Position numbers and translations under genes: made by a program. The notes under the pieces are model-generated. The model did no database searches and was not told where the DNA came from. It was given only the letters and a program-made list of their open reading frames with translations. Source: Diploscapter coronatus (taxonomy: Eukaryota; Nematoda; Chromadorea; Rhabditida; Rhabditidae). From it: a DNA stretch of 64,000 nt. Positions 12,801 through 20,994 of this stretch are shown piece after piece. Location of the stretch: NCBI GenBank assembly GCA_964036155.1, contig OZ038423.1:76585249-76649248 (forward strand), in the 5' to 3' direction. Each line of letters starts with the position of its first letter. The stretch's first letter is position 1.

Positions 12801-13532
12801 CAGCTTGAAATTTTCACCCGTCAGAATGAATGATTCTGCAATCGTCAGGGGTTCGTCTGCCAGATGTGTGATCAAATAGTTCAATTTGGCAAGATCCGAA
12901 AGATTTTGTACTTTTCCTGTCAATTCGTCGAACATTTGAGAAAAGGTATGCCATTCCCATGCGTTTCCGGTGAATACTTTCAGCTTCATCTTTAGGGCTG
13001 TATCCACATGTCGCACTAAGATCTCTTGTGGGATTACATTCGGTGAGGCAGGTCTCGATTGAGTCACGGCTTCAGTTTTGACCCTTTGTGCCGTTTCACG
13101 CTGTCCTTTGGCATTTTCTCTTTCCTTCTTCTCGCTCTTTCTTTCGATCTCCGTTCGGACATTCATCAGGAAGGTCTGTGTTTTAGCGATAGCTTCAGTC
13201 ATCGAATCTATCTGATCATCGACATCGTCCCTTCTTTTTTTATAATCGGTAGGCTCGGTTTTGTCATCAGGATTTTGTTCCATGAAATTGCGGAAATCGT
13301 GATCATATTTATCTCCGGCCTTTTCCATCCTTTGCGTTACTGCGTTGAGATTTGCAATGCCTTCGTTACATTCTCGCGTCGTTGTTCTGAGCAGTTCTTC
13401 CCATCCTGCTTGATCATCAGGAATTGCAATCGCTGCTTGCGAGATTTTGAGCGTTTCCCCAATTTTATCTTGCAACTTTTTAATGGCTTTTGTCAGTGAA
13501 GATTTTGATGTTGCCAGTATTTCTTTTGACAT
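3897..13532 (-). CDS. BEL/Pao Gag-Pol-Env-like polyprotein, 3211 aa, uninterrupted
   Basis: The start is ATG at 13532 and the stop is TGA at 3897-3899. Approximate domains by residue are: gag helical region of DUF1759 type 180-335; two zinc knuckles (CSFC...HASHEC near 417, CYRC...GHYQFLC near 475); aspartic protease with LLDSGSEYSF near 555; reverse transcriptase 780-1100 with the motif YVDN near 1005, where YVDD is the commoner form; RNase H with CDASGQ near 1173; integrase HHCC zinc finger 1510-1545, then D (LDYLGP, 1573), D (SDNAPTF, 1638) and E (WERL, 1688); DUF5641-like 1825-1880. After a membrane segment near 2030-2055 comes a Cys-rich ectodomain (2200-2640) with an anchor near 2672-2697, resembling the phlebovirus-G2-like envelope known from some nematode BEL elements. 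About 490 further residues, acidic then Cys-rich (3057-3137), follow. No stop or frameshift separates gag, pol and env, so cleavage or splicing must release them. The domain calls rest on motifs; the envelope assignment is the least certain. Confidence 0.93.
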   Translation of the reverse strand: MSKEILATSKSSLTKAIKKLQDKIGETLKISQAAIAIPDDQAGWEELLRTTTRECNEGIANLNAVTQRMEKAGDKYDHDFRNFMEQNPDDKTEPTDYKKRRDDVDDQIDSMTEAIAKTQTFLMNVRTEIERKSEKKERENAKGQRETAQRVKTEAVTQSRPASPNVIPQEILVRHVDTALKMKLKVFTGNAWEWHTFSQMFDELTGKVQNLSDLAKLNYLITHLADEPLTIAESFILTGENFKLVYDSLKKRYGDEERIVCDLLKKLETIKSEGPQSKCQIKLKNDINAILTQLRIRGRKDVDESYMWWQKIIEKFNRPIRLMVLQKQVEAKLAEKKFTIEEIMSALDIATKVDELDSANRAKEESERKRNDSSNGNRFNRNSNQKNGSKQFNGSRQQEKLTKQTNADERSTDSPGLKQCSFCSKTNHASHECRTYSSSETRIKRLEELKKCTKCASPIHTTKDCKFHGKCYRCKNNGHYQFLCRSKVTDQKPNQKSKTGNQLQQKVDAPVLVTTAGNNVKSAMKKRPNKVKSGHLWIIQVCIQDPRSKEFKPFYALLDSGSEYSFIEKSVADELGLRQVDRERLEVFTMGASQPTSMAEQVVEICIKMDQTEKTKKKGRNSQEKKLSMALHVTPSITQRAKLPSLTTADWKYIDDQKLKMAVDRKDTTAKPQLLIGANHFMDFINKKQNMVKLPSGKLLMPTHVGYFCVVDQTPIRAPSKVHAYMVTAREPEEFGGYDAKELSETQQVDTSDPIEKEFIGPLHEEKKRTNELVQHFFDATIKKVAKGNKMAYEVRLPFKVDAATKIPDNRCLAWKRLQAVLRQLANNKELLNKYDETIKEQLEAGILEEVDEGIPPTGKRVCYLPHQHVITPNKTTSLRVVMDGSAAYKDSLSLNEILHQGPTIMPSLLGILMRFRMANKAMISDIQRAFLQVQLAEEDRDCTRILWVRNIDEPLTQQNLITLRFTAVLFGLICSPFLLTATIIHHLKNYPLKEDFKKEILDNLYVDNSLVMAETSEECLEKYKLLKRIFEDASMNLRQFTTNDQSAMQKINEVDKGNESTVKFLGIVWDSIKDVIMIPNIEKPNFDNKLTRRKILSFINSQYDPVGWRTPTLLPLKLYNRKVTEQGHGWDDTLPQELIAEFYSTVEKTVNQGYDIPRCICSSTDMKLPKQLVVFCDASGQALGAVIYLRDPMGKKADLLMSKGALANEAMTIVKKEMTALEVGMDIGALAYKQLADYLPIKEVVLLSDNSACVDMLKRPRAAQGKYIQNRIHTIFKIAREFEVNDVQVRFGHCKTNENIADVLTRPGADCRHWWKGPDLLISGQEDGLESRLLFPITDPKTEETAMTTVMLCNAVMNPKETQEETQVLDRSNSFYRTQKITAYVLRFIRNIIKVIPSETRREQIKKTLPSLTYVPDSDTHALTVYEIMIARRELIRIHQRRFFDMNFKKKHKNLDMTLDNHEIYCCGGRFVYANSLNRSSKFPIVIAPKSRLARLITLEIHSYYHRSHEHTIQDIRRIYWIPSIRQEVNPVIRNCVECQRFNNRPYPYPQMAPLPEGRVCTSRPFQRCGLDYLGPVSIKGRDEENAKAYVLLICCSTTRLLHLEVVTDLTTGTFLNAIRRFIARRGTPESITSDNAPTFLSGESLMAEAIENWRRERDSSFHEMLLQYQCEWKHSIAFAPWMGGMWERLCGSVKRAYQKTFGRKKLTLDEFTTAIHEIEGTLNSRPLTYRSADSLTLLRPCDFLQESNEMTFPIETLKDNEDEYLPSKEEAAIQTRQQAIKAMTSSIEMVEKYWNIWREYYLTDLRQKHKMHMEKKPGTKSEPRIGKVVLVVDNIAKRNDWQLGRIIKLITGKDGVTRGAKVKLGSGQMIERPVNLLVPLELDDDELVEPEVKEKMKTAKASQDQKKVDKDEPRYKLRPRKNVNYQNNSEDVEVDNCLTNVIGQKRTPSKTEERSGNQRWDLKWIVTGLMILTCFLPSTAEVIRASTLPPTKTPNDELEIPVFCREVRCWFCVDSITNPDCQPWIAIPLIVGMLALLVGLATGTILMIVRLGIWCYNLRGQFIQCCRRYRPHFHHRRSQMQNDKENERSSRQAGNNDDEPLNTNIRMAEIGVQTDLSKWRKTKPKTRTRRKHTTTEGEVESSDATSLRYDSKPESNMEDKRRERTSRVPTPLIINGRGESKYLFLIVITLLCFKWTTGMHTPCQKVFAASGSLVVCENGTNDMTTCHYETALALDLNSFHRAGCVILLNNKQEIARITVTWKNVRATCDEELLYHTRDVKIEYETTKRCPGMGMCTGDECRLITADTNLTDLAESNEYSGSSHCEESCGGLGCKCGGTASGCIFYRHFAKPRSVSIYRVMKCRYWDHAIDIDLQASGNGISQKMQTNSIELKPGLTVSMQNLSVTLASLEAPPHSEMFSQFMEKTSTKEWFTVPRGWIPLISCTNESQASGKARECSYNAECDCNTAQSGANCRCFQSSIKDKIEDMTENTIPFRRPGIGMAYHKGALTAWLTQDIMMKIDIMARVQTDGLALQVTEDKCSSKEQTVHVKGCYSCNTGALMNINCESTEYQLTATAICDTGMHFPLNCRPGGLLQTVAVSLHTPHPRVTCNITCGEKSSSFKITGLLHYDYRSAFETREDTNGTLIEHGGLEFLWPNIGGILSSLLNHPWIVLLTVTVILVAMIAITCACKKKKKGLKIFLCCTIVSMILVPTAEASPSTSPEPPIDQNQQPDSQNCTKVHLPSQVDDTPSPEFNQEEDEVMDWQPSSEESAESSESKTSKGKQKPPETADYWIQLVDYLDDDEYEEAIASMFPDERKRLQEMLKDLEGNRMNEGDTRGLQNKQEFPKPSEQFETQKQGDQPETSRAYDERRAKERKTPPGYVSEEIIKIDKEKRKKRREAEEDDGATVRWCLPPHLEYSRKNVVGRKQIWLNDREVVYLPKPSERRRFLKQQRERELRDQPRIRTVQRSMIDNPRNDRHLHRVRDGRVHPRSDVQNAINRVNERIGSRRKDLLNRHPETRDQLEQVDKEITRLKGIIEFSRRFYRVLDRESDKKCKLCEHLNSRCWHYEDNCPWFPTAEERMKEVDRSSRCPTCLYKYANRNHNRMCPGPRMRCHYCENPETPLECRTLAMEMAGREHNPALCWVPDAGAEALVDLESRERLRQELINILRDQMRREYECQDEDSADERGNDPKSGQNRKSKYHRRHK

Positions 13533-13773
13533 TTCTTGATCGATTGGCTGATGGGGCGCGTTCAGAGAAGGGATGAAAGAAAAAGGTTTGTCGCTCGCGA
13601 TCTTTTCTCAGATAGACGGTTTTTTCAATAGAAATAATATCGATTGGCGAATTGAGCGGATAAATCGTAATCGAAATGTATCCCAAGTTTGAAATTTCTG
13701 ACCTTGCGTTAGCGGAATACCAATCCTCTGCTTGATCAAAGTCCTTGTGCCAGCTCGAATTGGCAATGCACCA
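13533..13773 (-). other. 5' leader of the BEL/Pao element with primer-binding site
   Basis: The bases directly next to the 5' LTR are, in element sense, TGGTGCATTGCCAATTC (complement of 13757-13773). TGG complements the CCA end of a tRNA, and the following bases fit a tRNA-Gly-like acceptor (…CAATGCACCA) for about ten positions. There is no spacer between LTR and primer-binding site. The remaining 220 bases to the ATG are the probable packaging leader. Confidence 0.75.
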
Positions 13774-14083
13774 TGTAAAAAATGAAGAGGTAGTTGATCA
13801 GGCTAACTCTCGTGCGGTGCAATTAGTAGGTGTTTAGGGGTGTGGAGGATGAAGTTAGCAGCCGAGTTGATAGTGCCTCAAACTTGGGTAATTAAACCTT
13901 TTATTCAAACTAAAAGAAAATTCAAATATAAAAGGAAATCGATATAAAGTAAATGGTTAATCGTGTGAGGAATCTTAATGCTCCAAATGCTCGCTTGTAT
14001 TTTGAGAGAGAGAGAAAGGAAAACATCTCGAAGCCCAGCTATGCTGAGCAATCTATCTACTAGAGTCGATAAAATTATCGACA
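13774..14083 (-). repeat. 5' LTR of the BEL/Pao element
   Basis: 310 bp, identical by eye to 3310-3619. As the upstream copy on the minus strand it should carry the element's promoter. No sharp TATA box is seen near the terminal palindrome (14065-14082). The AATAAA lies in the same place as in the other LTR. The ACTTT duplication follows at 14084-14088. Confidence 0.93.
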
Positions 14084-14088
14084 ACTTT

Positions 14089-14744
14089 TTTGAGGTCAAA
14101 ATTTTCTGAAACAATTCTTTTTTAAATCCCCATAGTCGATTTGAGTAGATTAAATAGTTTTTGGAAATAGAAATGAAAATTTTGAAAATCGCTTTCCTTG
14201 AAAAATGCTTACTAAATTATATAGTAGTGGTAATTCGTTGCCAGCAGCGGTAGAAGGCAAATGCGGCAAGTTGCCGTAAACGTACAGGACGAAAGTGGAG
14301 AATAGTGAGGGAAAACGAGAGACAAAGACAGTTCGTTCTTCTCCGCCCACGGCGATTTTCGACACTTGCTCATTTACCACTTCTCCCGCTCCGTTTTCGT
14401 GATTTTTCCTAAAAATTGCCAGAGGTCGAGAAATCCTTCGAACATCATTGTTCACGAAGTTCATCATTCACAAGCCCGGCAATGTGCGTTAGAGTTTGCT
14501 AAAATGATAAAATTTCGATTTTTAGGATTGTCTAACTTCACTTTTCTTGTGAATTTTTCTAGAAATCGTTTGTTCGAAATTCTGGCGACTGAAATCAGTT
14601 ATGAAATTCATTAATGCTTTCAAGATTGTTGCTCCTGAACCCCAAGTGCAGATTTTGTAATTTTGCTTTTCGAAATTTCGTTTTTTTCTCGAACTTTAAA
14701 ATTCGAAGGCTTTCCGTCATCGATTCTGTCATAATTTTGTAATC
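14089..14744. other. Gap between retroelement and CPEB exon, no supported gene
   Basis: Open frames exist (for example 14150-14467 on the minus strand) but have no recognisable motif, splice structure or codon pattern. The stretch contains GC-rich words near 14235-14280 (GGCAAATGCGGCAAGTTGCC), a short self-complementary patch. It may be a 5' intron of the CPEB gene. Confidence 0.45.
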
Positions 14745-14894
14745 AGACTTGCAACGTCTGAACCGTGCGGTTAACCGCGTGAAACGGGATAGTACATATT
14801 TTCGAAAGACGAAAAGAAAGCATGCTCTTTTCCCCTCTCGACCAAGCACACTTTTCATGCGAGGTTAGCCGCGGTTCGAAGATATTGCAAGTCT
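14745..14894. repeat. MITE-like element, copy 1
   Basis: The terminal inverted repeats are AGACTTGCAA (14745-14754) and TTGCAAGTCT (14885-14894), with homology extending inward through GAACCGTGCGGTTA against TAGCCGCGGTTC. The interior (AGTACATATTTTCGAAA..., GATGCTCT-like) is shared with the copy at 21621-21753. The element is non-coding and lies just before the first visible CPEB exon. Confidence 0.65.
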
Positions 14895-14937
14895 TTGATT
14901 TTCGCGATTTCTAGCACGATTTCAGTCTGTGTTGCAG

Positions 14938-17900
14938 GTCCACAAACCAGCATGCACAGCAGCTCGTTTTCGTACAACAATCTGGCGCGTCAGCTCATGC
15001 AGAATCCCTACGGACTGCCTCCGCCAATTCCCAGTCAGTCATTTGGATGGTTTAGGGGAATTCGAGATTTCCTCGTTTTCTAGACATACTGAACAAAACG
15101 AGTTGTACTTTTCCCTCAATTTTCCAAAACCAAGAAATGAGCATTTTTAGAAGAAAAGGATTTCACTTTTCAGCTTCGCTCCTGGACATGGACACGGTGT
15201 CGCTGTCGATGTCGATGTCGAGTCTCGGCCTGACCCCGTCCATCTCGGCTCCGTCCCCGATCTCCACCACGGTCGCTCAGTCTTCTCACCACCTCTCCAG
15301 TCTCGTCCCGTCCTCGCTCGGCCTCGCCACTAGGTAGGAGGGGTTGAAACGTGGAAACCGCGGGACTTGTGCTGGACATTGAGGAAGACGGTCTTACACT
15401 CAGACTTCTCAAACTCAACCCGCAGAAAAAATAGTATGGCATATCGAGAGAGGAAAGAGCATAATTTCTTTTTTTCGTTAGATAAGATGTACTATTTTTC
15501 TGCGGATCGCGCTTTGAGGAGTTTGCTTAAATCACTTGTCTTTCCTACCTTATTTTGTCTATGTCTTGCGGCTTCCGAAGGCAATGATGAATTTGTGGCC
15601 GGACCCATGAATGACTGGGAGCTTTTTTCCCCAAAATTACAGACTAACATTGGGAGCGCTCCCAGTCTTTCGTGAATCTAGCTACTAATTTAGTGATTAG
15701 GACTAGCTAAGGACGCTCTTTCTTGACATCTTCTACAATGGAATATCTTTGCCCGACGTTCATGAACCTTGTCCTGAGCATTTTATTCGCTTTCTAAAAT
15801 ATCGTCACCTTCAGCTCGCTGCTGCGTCCCCCGCGCGTCAGTCCGGGAGTGCCGTCGACTCTGCTCAAATTCGAGCAGCAGGAGGAAATCTACGCGAGGA
15901 AGGTGTTCGTCGGGGGACTGCCCATTGACATCACTTCGGGTAGGCAGGGGAAGATCAGGGATGCCAGTCAAATGCAGAGAACTTGCACAAACACGCGGAC
16001 TCATTCTCCTCCATTTTCGAGTCGCTGACCACCTCGTTATTTATGTTTGGAAGAGAAAAATGAAAATGAAATGCCTTTGGTTGCAAAAAAAACACCTTCC
16101 ATCGAGTTGGAGATTAAGGAATTGCCTTTGAGTTTGTTGTTGTATTATTGACTTTTCAGAGGAGATCTACTCGACTTTCCAAGTGTTCGGCAACGTGGTG
16201 GTCGACTGGCCGAGACGCCCGGAGAATGCGAATCGCAACAATGCGTTGCACGATGACGACATCATGAATCAGCTCATGGGTGGCGGGGGGCACAAAACTG
16301 GTTAGTTTGTGATGGAGTTGGAAGACGACAGGAGTGGAGTGCAACTTGAGAGATTTGTGATACACTGACATTGGTTCGCTTTTTTTTCCAACATTACCCG
16401 TATAAATCCGCAAATAGAATTACAAGAAGAAGTAGAAAAGGGATATCAATTACTCTTTCTTTCGATAGCACATCTTCTGTGGCTTATGCTAGTTGAATTT
16501 GACGAAGTCGAAACATTTTGAAAAACGTAACATTAACACGATAGTTAATGCCATGAAGTTGCACACCACCACCCTTTGACAAGAAGTCGTGAATTATATA
16601 ATCTGCGGGAACTAGAAAGATAAAATTCTCGTTCAGCTCGCTCGATGACGGGCTACGTGTTCTTGGTGTTCGAGGAGGAGCTGGCCGTGCAGAGACTCGT
16701 CAAGGCCTGTCACATGGAGGGCGATCGATACTATCTCTTCGTCTCCAGTCCCACCATGCGGGACAAGCCTGTCCAGGTAAGGGAGGAGAAAATTTCGATC
16801 TGAAGGAGTTGCTCATGAACAAGCAGAGTGCAAATACTTGGCATTTCTAGATCTAAAATAGTAAAAATGCTCATGCACACGTTTAAATCGTGAAATATAA
16901 TTCGTTTCAGATTCGCCCGTGGAGACTCTCCGACATCGACTTCGTGCCGCATCCCAAGATGGAGCTCGACCCGCGTCGCACCGTCTTCATTGGCGGAGTC
17001 CCGAGACCCACTCGTGCTCGTGAGTTTGATAACTACTGATGGCTATTGATGATTTTTATGAATTTTACCAAACACCTTCAACAGATATGAAATCATGCAT
17101 GTTTGCAGTTGAACAAACTGAAAATTCACTATTTCGAAAGATAATCGGGGTTCTTGCAAATTGTTGAGTTTTCCATGCGTAAAATAACTGCCTTTTTCCA
17201 GAGGAATTGGCGGAGTGTCTGGAGAAGATCTACGGCAGTGTGGCCTACGTGGGCATCGACATCGATCCGGAGCTGAAGTACCCGAAAGGGGCTGCCCGAG
17301 TCACCTTCAGCACCACGGCTGCTTTCGTCCACGCCATTGCTGGCCGATACGTCAACGTCTTCCATTCGGACAGTCAGAAGAGGGTGTGTTTGTTGAGAGG
17401 CAATTAAAAATAAATGAACAGTTGATAGTTGATTGAAACACTTGAGCAAAGCGCGATACAATTTGGCTCTGTTCAGGTGGAGATCAAGCCGTACGTGTTG
17501 GACGAGCAGTACTGCGACGAGTGCGACGGCAAGAGGTGCGAGAACAGATATGCGCCCTATTTCTGCGGGGATGTCGGCTGTCTGCAGGTTAGCACGGAAA
17601 AAAACAGGCTTGTAAAAGCCGCATATCGATGGAAATTGAGTGCATCTTCACGATCTTTTCTGAACAATTAATTCACTACCGAGTCTTTTCCCTATTCATT
17701 TTTGAATTTTGGACGTATGCGACGTGCAGCTTTTACAAGAATCCAATTAAGCTTGAGCATTCGGAAGAACATTCCTTGATGATCATCTAAATTTTCATAC
17801 TGCCATTTATCCCAGGAGTAAAGTGAACGGTGGAGTTCTTTTTGAACGAGTTTTCCACTATTGCTGTTCACAGTCATCAATTGGGAACCTTTCTGATCTT

Positions 17901-18239
17901 CATATATTCGTGATGAGTTTCCATTTTCAGTACTATTGCTACGCCTGCTGGGACGCGATTCACGAGAGACCGAACTCGAAGCGCAGCAACCACAAGCCGC
18001 TGGTGCGCATGGGCGATCAGACCAAGGTTTGTCACGTCCCTTTCCACAGGAACAAACAGACCAACAACAACACCCTCTCTCGCCACATGACTGCCAGGCC
18101 TCCCATCCAAGTCCACTACGTCGTGCCTGCCACTTCCTTCAACTTCCCCTTCTCGTCTCGGCCCTCCCCGCCCACTCATAACACTTTCCTCACCCCTCCC
18201 AACAGCGCCAATGACAATCAGCAAAAGTTCTTCCCCTAA
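14938..18239 (+). CDS. CPEB2-4/Orb2-type mRNA-binding translational regulator (5' end not found)
   Basis: Exons are 14938-15033, 15174-15333, 15815-15939, 16160-16300, 16637-16776, 16911-17019, 17202-17393, 17477-17587 and 17931-18239. Codon phase is continuous across every junction. The protein would bind U-rich or CPE elements in 3' UTRs and control poly(A)-linked translation in the cytoplasm. RRM1 starts at [11 protein letters not shown] (exon 3) and runs through the exon coding [13 protein letters not shown]2 starts [12 protein letters not shown] and includes [10 protein letters not shown]. The C-terminal ZZ-type zinc module is CDEC...C...YAPYFC...[10 protein letters not shown]. These phrases match the CPEB2-4 branch better than CPEB1. 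The N-terminal Gln/Ser-rich region is only partly visible. The first coding exon is not found and may lie upstream, even beyond the retroelement. The last exon either reads on to TAA at 18237 or is spliced at 18026 to 19195. Confidence 0.92.
15613..15666. repeat. Small inverted repeat in a CPEB intron
   Basis: GACTGGGAGC (15613-15622) and GCTCCCAGTC (15657-15666) are perfect inverted copies. The right side also forms the palindrome TGGGAGCGCTCCCA (15651-15664). It is probably a small non-autonomous element or a hairpin in the intron RNA. Confidence 0.45.
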
Positions 18240-19194
18240 ACCCTAGATCCATCATCTTCTTTGGAATCAGCGCAATCACTTATCCTTGAAACGCTCGATT
18301 CCTCGTTTCGATTTTCAAAAATCCAAATCAAATCTTCTCAAATTCAATCATTTTGCCATTTTGTTCTTGTTGTTGGAAATTGAATGAATTTCCTAAGTTG
18401 CTCTAACTTTTTTCTTCTTGAATTTGCAATTTGCAAAACTTGAAACACCAATATTGATTTTTCCACTGGTTTTGGTTCCGAGCTGAAAATTTTTCATCTC
18501 ACTTCAACCTCCTGCCTGTCAAATAATTCTAAATTACTAAAACTCCTATGTCACTTTGCTACGTTCCTTTTTGCTTTGTCAGATTCAGTCGTTGAAATGA
18601 ATTATCAAACTTTTCTCTAAAATTCTTGCAAAGCCGATAATTCATTATTCTGCTTACCTAGAAATGTCATCCTGCTCAGGAAAATCTTATAATATCTTGA
18701 GGTATCTGAGTCTCATTGTTAGACTCATTAACTTGGCTACTTTGTTGTCGTTTTTCCTTATTTTTGTTGATTTTGTTCAAGTTCAATAAATTTGTTTTCC
18801 AGACAAGGTTTGCCAAATTGGTGGATTTCTGAATGGATGGAGCAAAACTGAATTCAACGGTAACTAATCTGGCAAGAACTTTGGAGGAAAGCAAGTTTAC
18901 GAAAGGCGACAGAACAACGAAAACTTGCAGACAACGTTTTAGCCAGGTTAGGGTTTTGGGTGAATTTTGAAAACCTGTTTTTAAGAGAATATCCCCATCC
19001 CAAAGTTGATAACTCATCAAGGCCACGCCAAATTTCGTCCGGAAGAGGACTTGGTATTTTGTTTCGACTTTGGCTTGAATTTTCAATAGTCTCTTCCTAC
19101 CAGGCTTGTTAGTAATAAACCGGGCAAAAGTATTACATTGGAAGCAAACCTGCTTCAGATTTTCGAAAAAATTTCAAGTTTGCCTCGGATTCAG
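18240..19194. other. CPEB 3' UTR or terminal intron
   Basis: AT-rich, with no conserved exon. A 136-codon minus-strand frame at 18676-19086 has no recognised motif. If the alternative last exon is used this is an intron; otherwise its left part is 3' UTR. Confidence 0.45.
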
Positions 19195-19290
19195 ATGCTT
19201 CCGCGCCCGCCTCACCACATGAACCATCGCCAGTCGTCCCAACAGTCGCAGAACAACAATGCCAACTATCACCATCGCACTCATTACTAG
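19195..19290 (+). CDS. Candidate alternative last exon of the CPEB gene
   Basis: A good acceptor (GGATTCAG) precedes 19195. The exon is in phase with a splice donor at 18027 (ACCAAG then GTTTGT) and encodes a 31-residue tail rich in His, Gln and Asn, starting MLPRPPHHMN and ending at TAG 19288-19290. This would replace the 71-residue tail encoded when exon 9 is read through. The prion-like composition fits CPEB tails. Evidence is splice phase and composition only. Confidence 0.5.
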   Translation: MLPRPPHHMNHRQSSQQSQNNNANYHHRTHY

Positions 19291-20994
19291 ATGAGGATGA
19301 CTGACGGACGCCGGACTGACCACACCAATCGAGTGCTGTATTTCAACAAGGTTTGTGACCCCTTCTCCTGTTCATATAATAAAATTTCCCCACTCATTTT
19401 TTCTAATAGCAATATTATCTTCTCTATTTTCGTTGATTTTCTATCCTTCTACATATACTCTAGTTTTGCTAGGTTACATCATTTCTGTGCCACTTTTTTG
19501 TGGTTATTTGATAATGATGATGAGATAAGTTTTTTTATGAGTTGTTTTCTTTAGTTTTAGATTTTAGACGGGTTTTGTTCAATTTCTCAGAAAAGGAATA
19601 ATAACCCGTATTTTTTCAATCATTTTTGAGGGATTGTTTGTAGGAGTTGAAGGATGACGGTTTACAATTCAAATAGCATTTTTCTGGAAAGCTGCATTGT
19701 AAACTTGTCTCCTCGATGTTTTATTTTGTCTAGGATTATCAGCTTCCAAAGCTATTTGAAATCCTTATTCATTTGTATTTTTATCCTATGGTTTCGACTT
19801 TAGAATTGGGATTGGCTCTGCCATTTTCTCTAATATCGAGTAGTTTCTGAAGATTAGACCCAATGACAAATGCTAGCGATTTTCTTCATTCATTTGAAGG
19901 GAATTGGCTGGTGTTTATTATGGTTCAATTTTTCAGAAAATGCAAATTGCATCTAAAGTCGCGATCATTGGATATTCTACTTGCAGTGCCCATCTCATGG
20001 GCTAATTCTACCAGTTTTATTTTAGTTGTATTCTCCCAGTTTGCTTGTTTTATGTAACACTGATTTGAATTGTTCACTTTCCTCTAAATGTTGACAAATC
20101 ATATCAAATTTGTATCCTTTTCAAGACATCCCGATCTTTTTCATCTGTTCTGTTTTTTTACAAAGCCAAACTTGCTTTCTCATTCCCCCTTCCTCTCTAG
20201 GTTTCATTCAAAATTCATTCTCCACAGCAAATCCTCTATCTGATGACTATCTAGATCCCCTTTTTTCTTTCATTCTTTTGTCCATTTTCCAAAAATGTCC
20301 TTCTCCAGTTGTCCAACAACTTCCCCCATTTCCACGATTTTCTCATTTTTCGTATGGAAAACGTTTTCGGTAAACATTTTGGCCGATTTTTTAAATTGTA
20401 AAATTTTCACCGAAAACAAGTTCCATCTCTCGTAGTTTGTTGTCTTTTTGTAGATTCTTTAATTCTGAAATAAATGAAGTGAAAAGTCGAGTGGAATATT
20501 TTCTGCGTAAACTCGGGCGTTTAAAACGCACAATTTATCTGTGAAAGTTATTGCAACTTAATTTCTTTCGAAACGAACTTTTGCACTAGTCTTATCTATA
20601 TTTTAAAAGTTGTTGTTGAAACTAGAATTTTTTATGGGCTATTGCTGTGAAATTTCGCTATTTCTCACATTTCCTGCTTCAAAGATGGCTCGTGTTTAGT
20701 AAGCACAGTAGCTCTCTTGTCGTTTTGCTGCACTCTTTCATCTCTATCTTTTTCCTTTCCCTTGCTTTCTCTCTTACGCATAATTCACTGACGGATCTTT
20801 TATGCTGCATCGTGATTTTGTTCATTTATCCCGGATTTGAATCAGTTATTTCGTGGCTTTTGATTGGCATTGTCAGATTAATCATCCTGTATTTGGTATC
20901 GTGATGATGAATAATATAAAATATCGGAGTGATACGAGTGCTGATCTTTAATTGTTCATTTCACTTGCAGGCCCTTTCAAAACTCGACTCGACA
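19291..20994. other. Intergenic region between CPEB and VPS13
   Basis: T-rich with many short frames and no conserved exon. CPEB 3' UTR sequence and the VPS13 promoter are expected here. The acceptor CACTTGCAG at 20962-20970, 24 bases before the VPS13 ATG, is either a 5'-UTR intron end or a trans-splice site. Confidence 0.45.

Larger units (their letters stand above)
3310..14083 (-). mobile_element. Complete BEL/Pao LTR retroelement with envelope-like gene
   Basis: The 10,774-bp element lies on the minus strand. It is bounded by two 310-bp LTRs (3310-3619 and 13774-14083) that begin TGT and end ACA on either strand and show no differences when read side by side. The target duplication is ACTTT at 3305-3309 and 14084-14088. 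A primer-binding site touches the 5' LTR, and a single open frame fills 3897-13532. The order gag, protease, reverse transcriptase, RNase H, integrase and the family-typical gag and DUF5641-like segments identify BEL/Pao. Identical LTRs and an unbroken frame indicate a very recent insertion. It lies antisense to, and just upstream of, the first CPEB exon I can see, so it may sit in a 5' intron of that gene. Confidence 0.95.

Noticed and set aside
3897..13532. Many plus-strand open frames of 60-146 codons opposite the retroelement polyprotein
   Set aside because: They are shadows of the 3211-codon minus-strand frame, with no motifs, splice logic or start context of their own.
14150..14467. A 105-codon minus-strand open frame beside the retroelement
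   Set aside because: It has no motif or splice-supported extension, and the region contains self-complementary repeat-like words.
18676..19086. A 136-codon minus-strand open frame after CPEB
   Set aside because: It has no recognisable motif, its Lys/Asn-rich end looks like AT-rich non-coding DNA, and it lies in a probable 3' UTR or intron.
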